Shown here: one piece after another, positions 62,891 through 64,000 of the stretch | How the letters are laid out: every line of letters starts with the position of its first letter | Position numbering within the stretch: position 1 is the first letter of the stretch | DNA from: Rhodanobacter glycinis | Lineage (GTDB): Bacteria > Pseudomonadota > Gammaproteobacteria > Xanthomonadales > Rhodanobacteraceae | Length of the DNA: 64,000 nucleotides | Direction of reading: 5' to 3' | Assembly: GCF_900114325.1 (NCBI RefSeq) | Contig: NZ_FOSR01000001.1 | Location: forward strand, 1-64,000 | The notes under the pieces: generated by a model | Databases searched by the model: none | What the model was told of the DNA's origin: nothing | What the model saw: the letters and a program-made list of their open reading frames with translations, nothing else | Made by a program: the position numbers and the translations under genes

Positions 62891-63952
62891 ATGCCCAAGC
62901 TCTTCGAACCCCTGTCGCAACGTGGCCTGACCCTGCGCAATCGCATCGCGGTGGCGCCGATGTGCCAGTACTCGGCCGTCGACGGCTTGCCGGATCACTG
63001 GCATCTGGTGCACCTGGGCAGTCGCGCAGTGGGTGGTGCGGCGGTCGTCATTGCCGAGGCTACCGCGGTGTCGGCCGAGGGCCGCATTTCGCCGCAGGAC
63101 GCCGGTATCTGGAATGACGCGCAGCTCGCCGCATGGCGACCGATCGCCGATTTCATCGCGGCGCAGGGCGCCATCCCCGGCGTGCAACTGGCCCATGCCG
63201 GTCGCAAGGCCAGCACCCAGCGCCCGTGGGAAGGGCATGGCCCGGTGGCCGTGGCGAAGGGCGGCTGGACGGTGGTTGCGCCCTCGGCTGTGCCGTTCGA
63301 TACCGGCTGGCATGTGCCGCATGCCCTGGACGAGGCCGGTATCCGTGCCGTGATCGCGGATTTCCGCGCGGCCGCGCAACGGGCGCTGGACGCGGGCTTT
63401 CAATTGATCGAACTGCATGGCGCGCATGGCTACCTGCTGCATCAATTTCTGTCGCCGTTGAGCAACCGCCGGGCCGATGCCTATGGCGGCAGTTTCGACA
63501 ACCGCACCCGCTTGCTGCGCGAAGTGGTGGTGGCGGTACGTGAGGTATGGCCCGAGCATCTGCCGCTGTGGCTGCGCATTTCCGCCACCGATTGGGCGGA
63601 GGGCGGTTGGACCCCGGAGGAAAGCGTGGCCCTGGCGCGCATGGTGAAGCCGTTGGGCGTGGATCTGGTCGATGTGTCCAGTGGTGGCCTCGTGCCGCAC
63701 GTGACGATTCCGCTGGGCCCGGGTTACCAGGTGCCCTTTGCGGCGCAGGTGCGCCGCGAGGCTGACATCGCCACCAGTGCGGTGGGATTGATCACCGAGG
63801 CTGCGCAAGCCGAAGCCATTCTCGCCGAGGGTGCCGCGGACGTGATCTCGTTGGCGCGCGAGAGCCTGCGTGATCCGTATTTCCCGCGCCGCGCCGCCAG
63901 CGAGCTGGGTGCGCAGATCGCCGCACCGGTGCAATATGGGCGGGCTTGGTAA
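62891..63952 (+). CDS. Old Yellow Enzyme family NADH:flavin oxidoreductase (YqjM type)
   Basis: This 353-residue FMN enzyme is of the YqjM subgroup: LRNRIAVAPMCQYSAVDGLPDHWHLVHLGSRAVGG with redox-tuning C25, QLAHAGRKAS, LIELHGAHGYLLHQFLSPLSNRRADAYGGS with the catalytic His pair, and VDVSSGGLVP near the C-terminus. It reduces activated C=C double bonds with NAD(P)H. Length is normal. Confidence 0.94.
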   Translation: MPKLFEPLSQRGLTLRNRIAVAPMCQYSAVDGLPDHWHLVHLGSRAVGGAAVVIAEATAVSAEGRISPQDAGIWNDAQLAAWRPIADFIAAQGAIPGVQLAHAGRKASTQRPWEGHGPVAVAKGGWTVVAPSAVPFDTGWHVPHALDEAGIRAVIADFRAAAQRALDAGFQLIELHGAHGYLLHQFLSPLSNRRADAYGGSFDNRTRLLREVVVAVREVWPEHLPLWLRISATDWAEGGWTPEESVALARMVKPLGVDLVDVSSGGLVPHVTIPLGPGYQVPFAAQVRREADIATSAVGLITEAAQAEAILAEGAADVISLARESLRDPYFPRRAASELGAQIAAPVQYGRAW

Positions 63953-63987
63953 CACGCTTCCGTGCTGCCGACTCAAGGAGTGTCCCG

Positions 63988-64000
63988 ATGAACGCCACGC
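63988..64000 (+). CDS. Start of a gene cut off by the window end
   Basis: AAGGAG lies eight bases before an ATG at 63988 (ATGAACGCCACG, Met-Asn-Ala-Thr). Only four codons are visible, so no function can be named. Confidence 0.6.

Overview
The window is high-GC DNA with dense gammaproteobacterial gene content. The gene set (YajQ, YaeQ, serine carboxypeptidase, OPT transporter, DUF3014 and DUF1345 proteins, a secreted methyltransferase-like protein, REP-like GTAGGAGCGCACC palindromes) suggests the Xanthomonadales, most likely Rhodanobacteraceae (Rhodanobacter/Dyella/Luteibacter type). This placement is inferred from recognised families; no database was searched.

Positions 1-1790 differ from the rest. 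They are visibly lower in GC and hold a broken His-Xaa-Ser (hxs) peptide-modification locus on the minus strand: hxsA (a short secreted protein with six H-x-S triplets), hxsD and the first part of the radical SAM maturase hxsB. hxsB is cut off by the C-terminal remnant of an IS5-type transposase, and hxsC is not seen. A good promoter lies directly upstream of hxsA.

2.0-8.5 kb: methionine sulfoxide reductases msrB-msrA, an ArsR/SRPBCC pair with a duplicated palindromic operator, a glutathione transferase, an ion-channel-like protein, an Mrr-like membrane protein and a PAS-GAF-GGDEF diguanylate cyclase. 8.5-20 kb: two GH18 chitinases, one with twin chitin-binding modules and a NagR-like operator; a ClC channel; a secreted methyltransferase-like protein; and a secreted S10 peptidase. 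20-36 kb: mostly housekeeping and stress genes, including a flavin monooxygenase, RIO kinase, FKBPs, YaeQ, an NfeD-slipin pair next to a 164-bp full-length palindrome, two pseudouridine synthases, an OPT transporter, an rRNA methyltransferase and SelO.

36-49 kb: a NERD/UvrD helicase; DAHP synthase preceded by an aromatic leader peptide and attenuator; OsmC, YajQ, PhzF and rhomboid proteins; a histone-H1-like Lys/Ala-rich protein; envelope lipoproteins; a cytochrome c; and a candidate C-rich-loop small RNA upstream of pncB. 49-64 kb: pncB, the metNIQ methionine importer with a shared 18-bp motif upstream of metN and metQ, glutathione peroxidase, DacB (PBP4), SlyD, phospholipase A1, YcaQ (crosslink glycosylase), two cold-shock genes, an alpha/beta hydrolase and an Old Yellow Enzyme. 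A last gene starts 13 bases before the end.

No tRNA, rRNA, CRISPR array, prophage or complete insertion sequence was recognised. The most notable signals are the disrupted hxs locus, the aromatic attenuator, the long palindromic element, the candidate small RNA, and the shared met and NagR-like operators.
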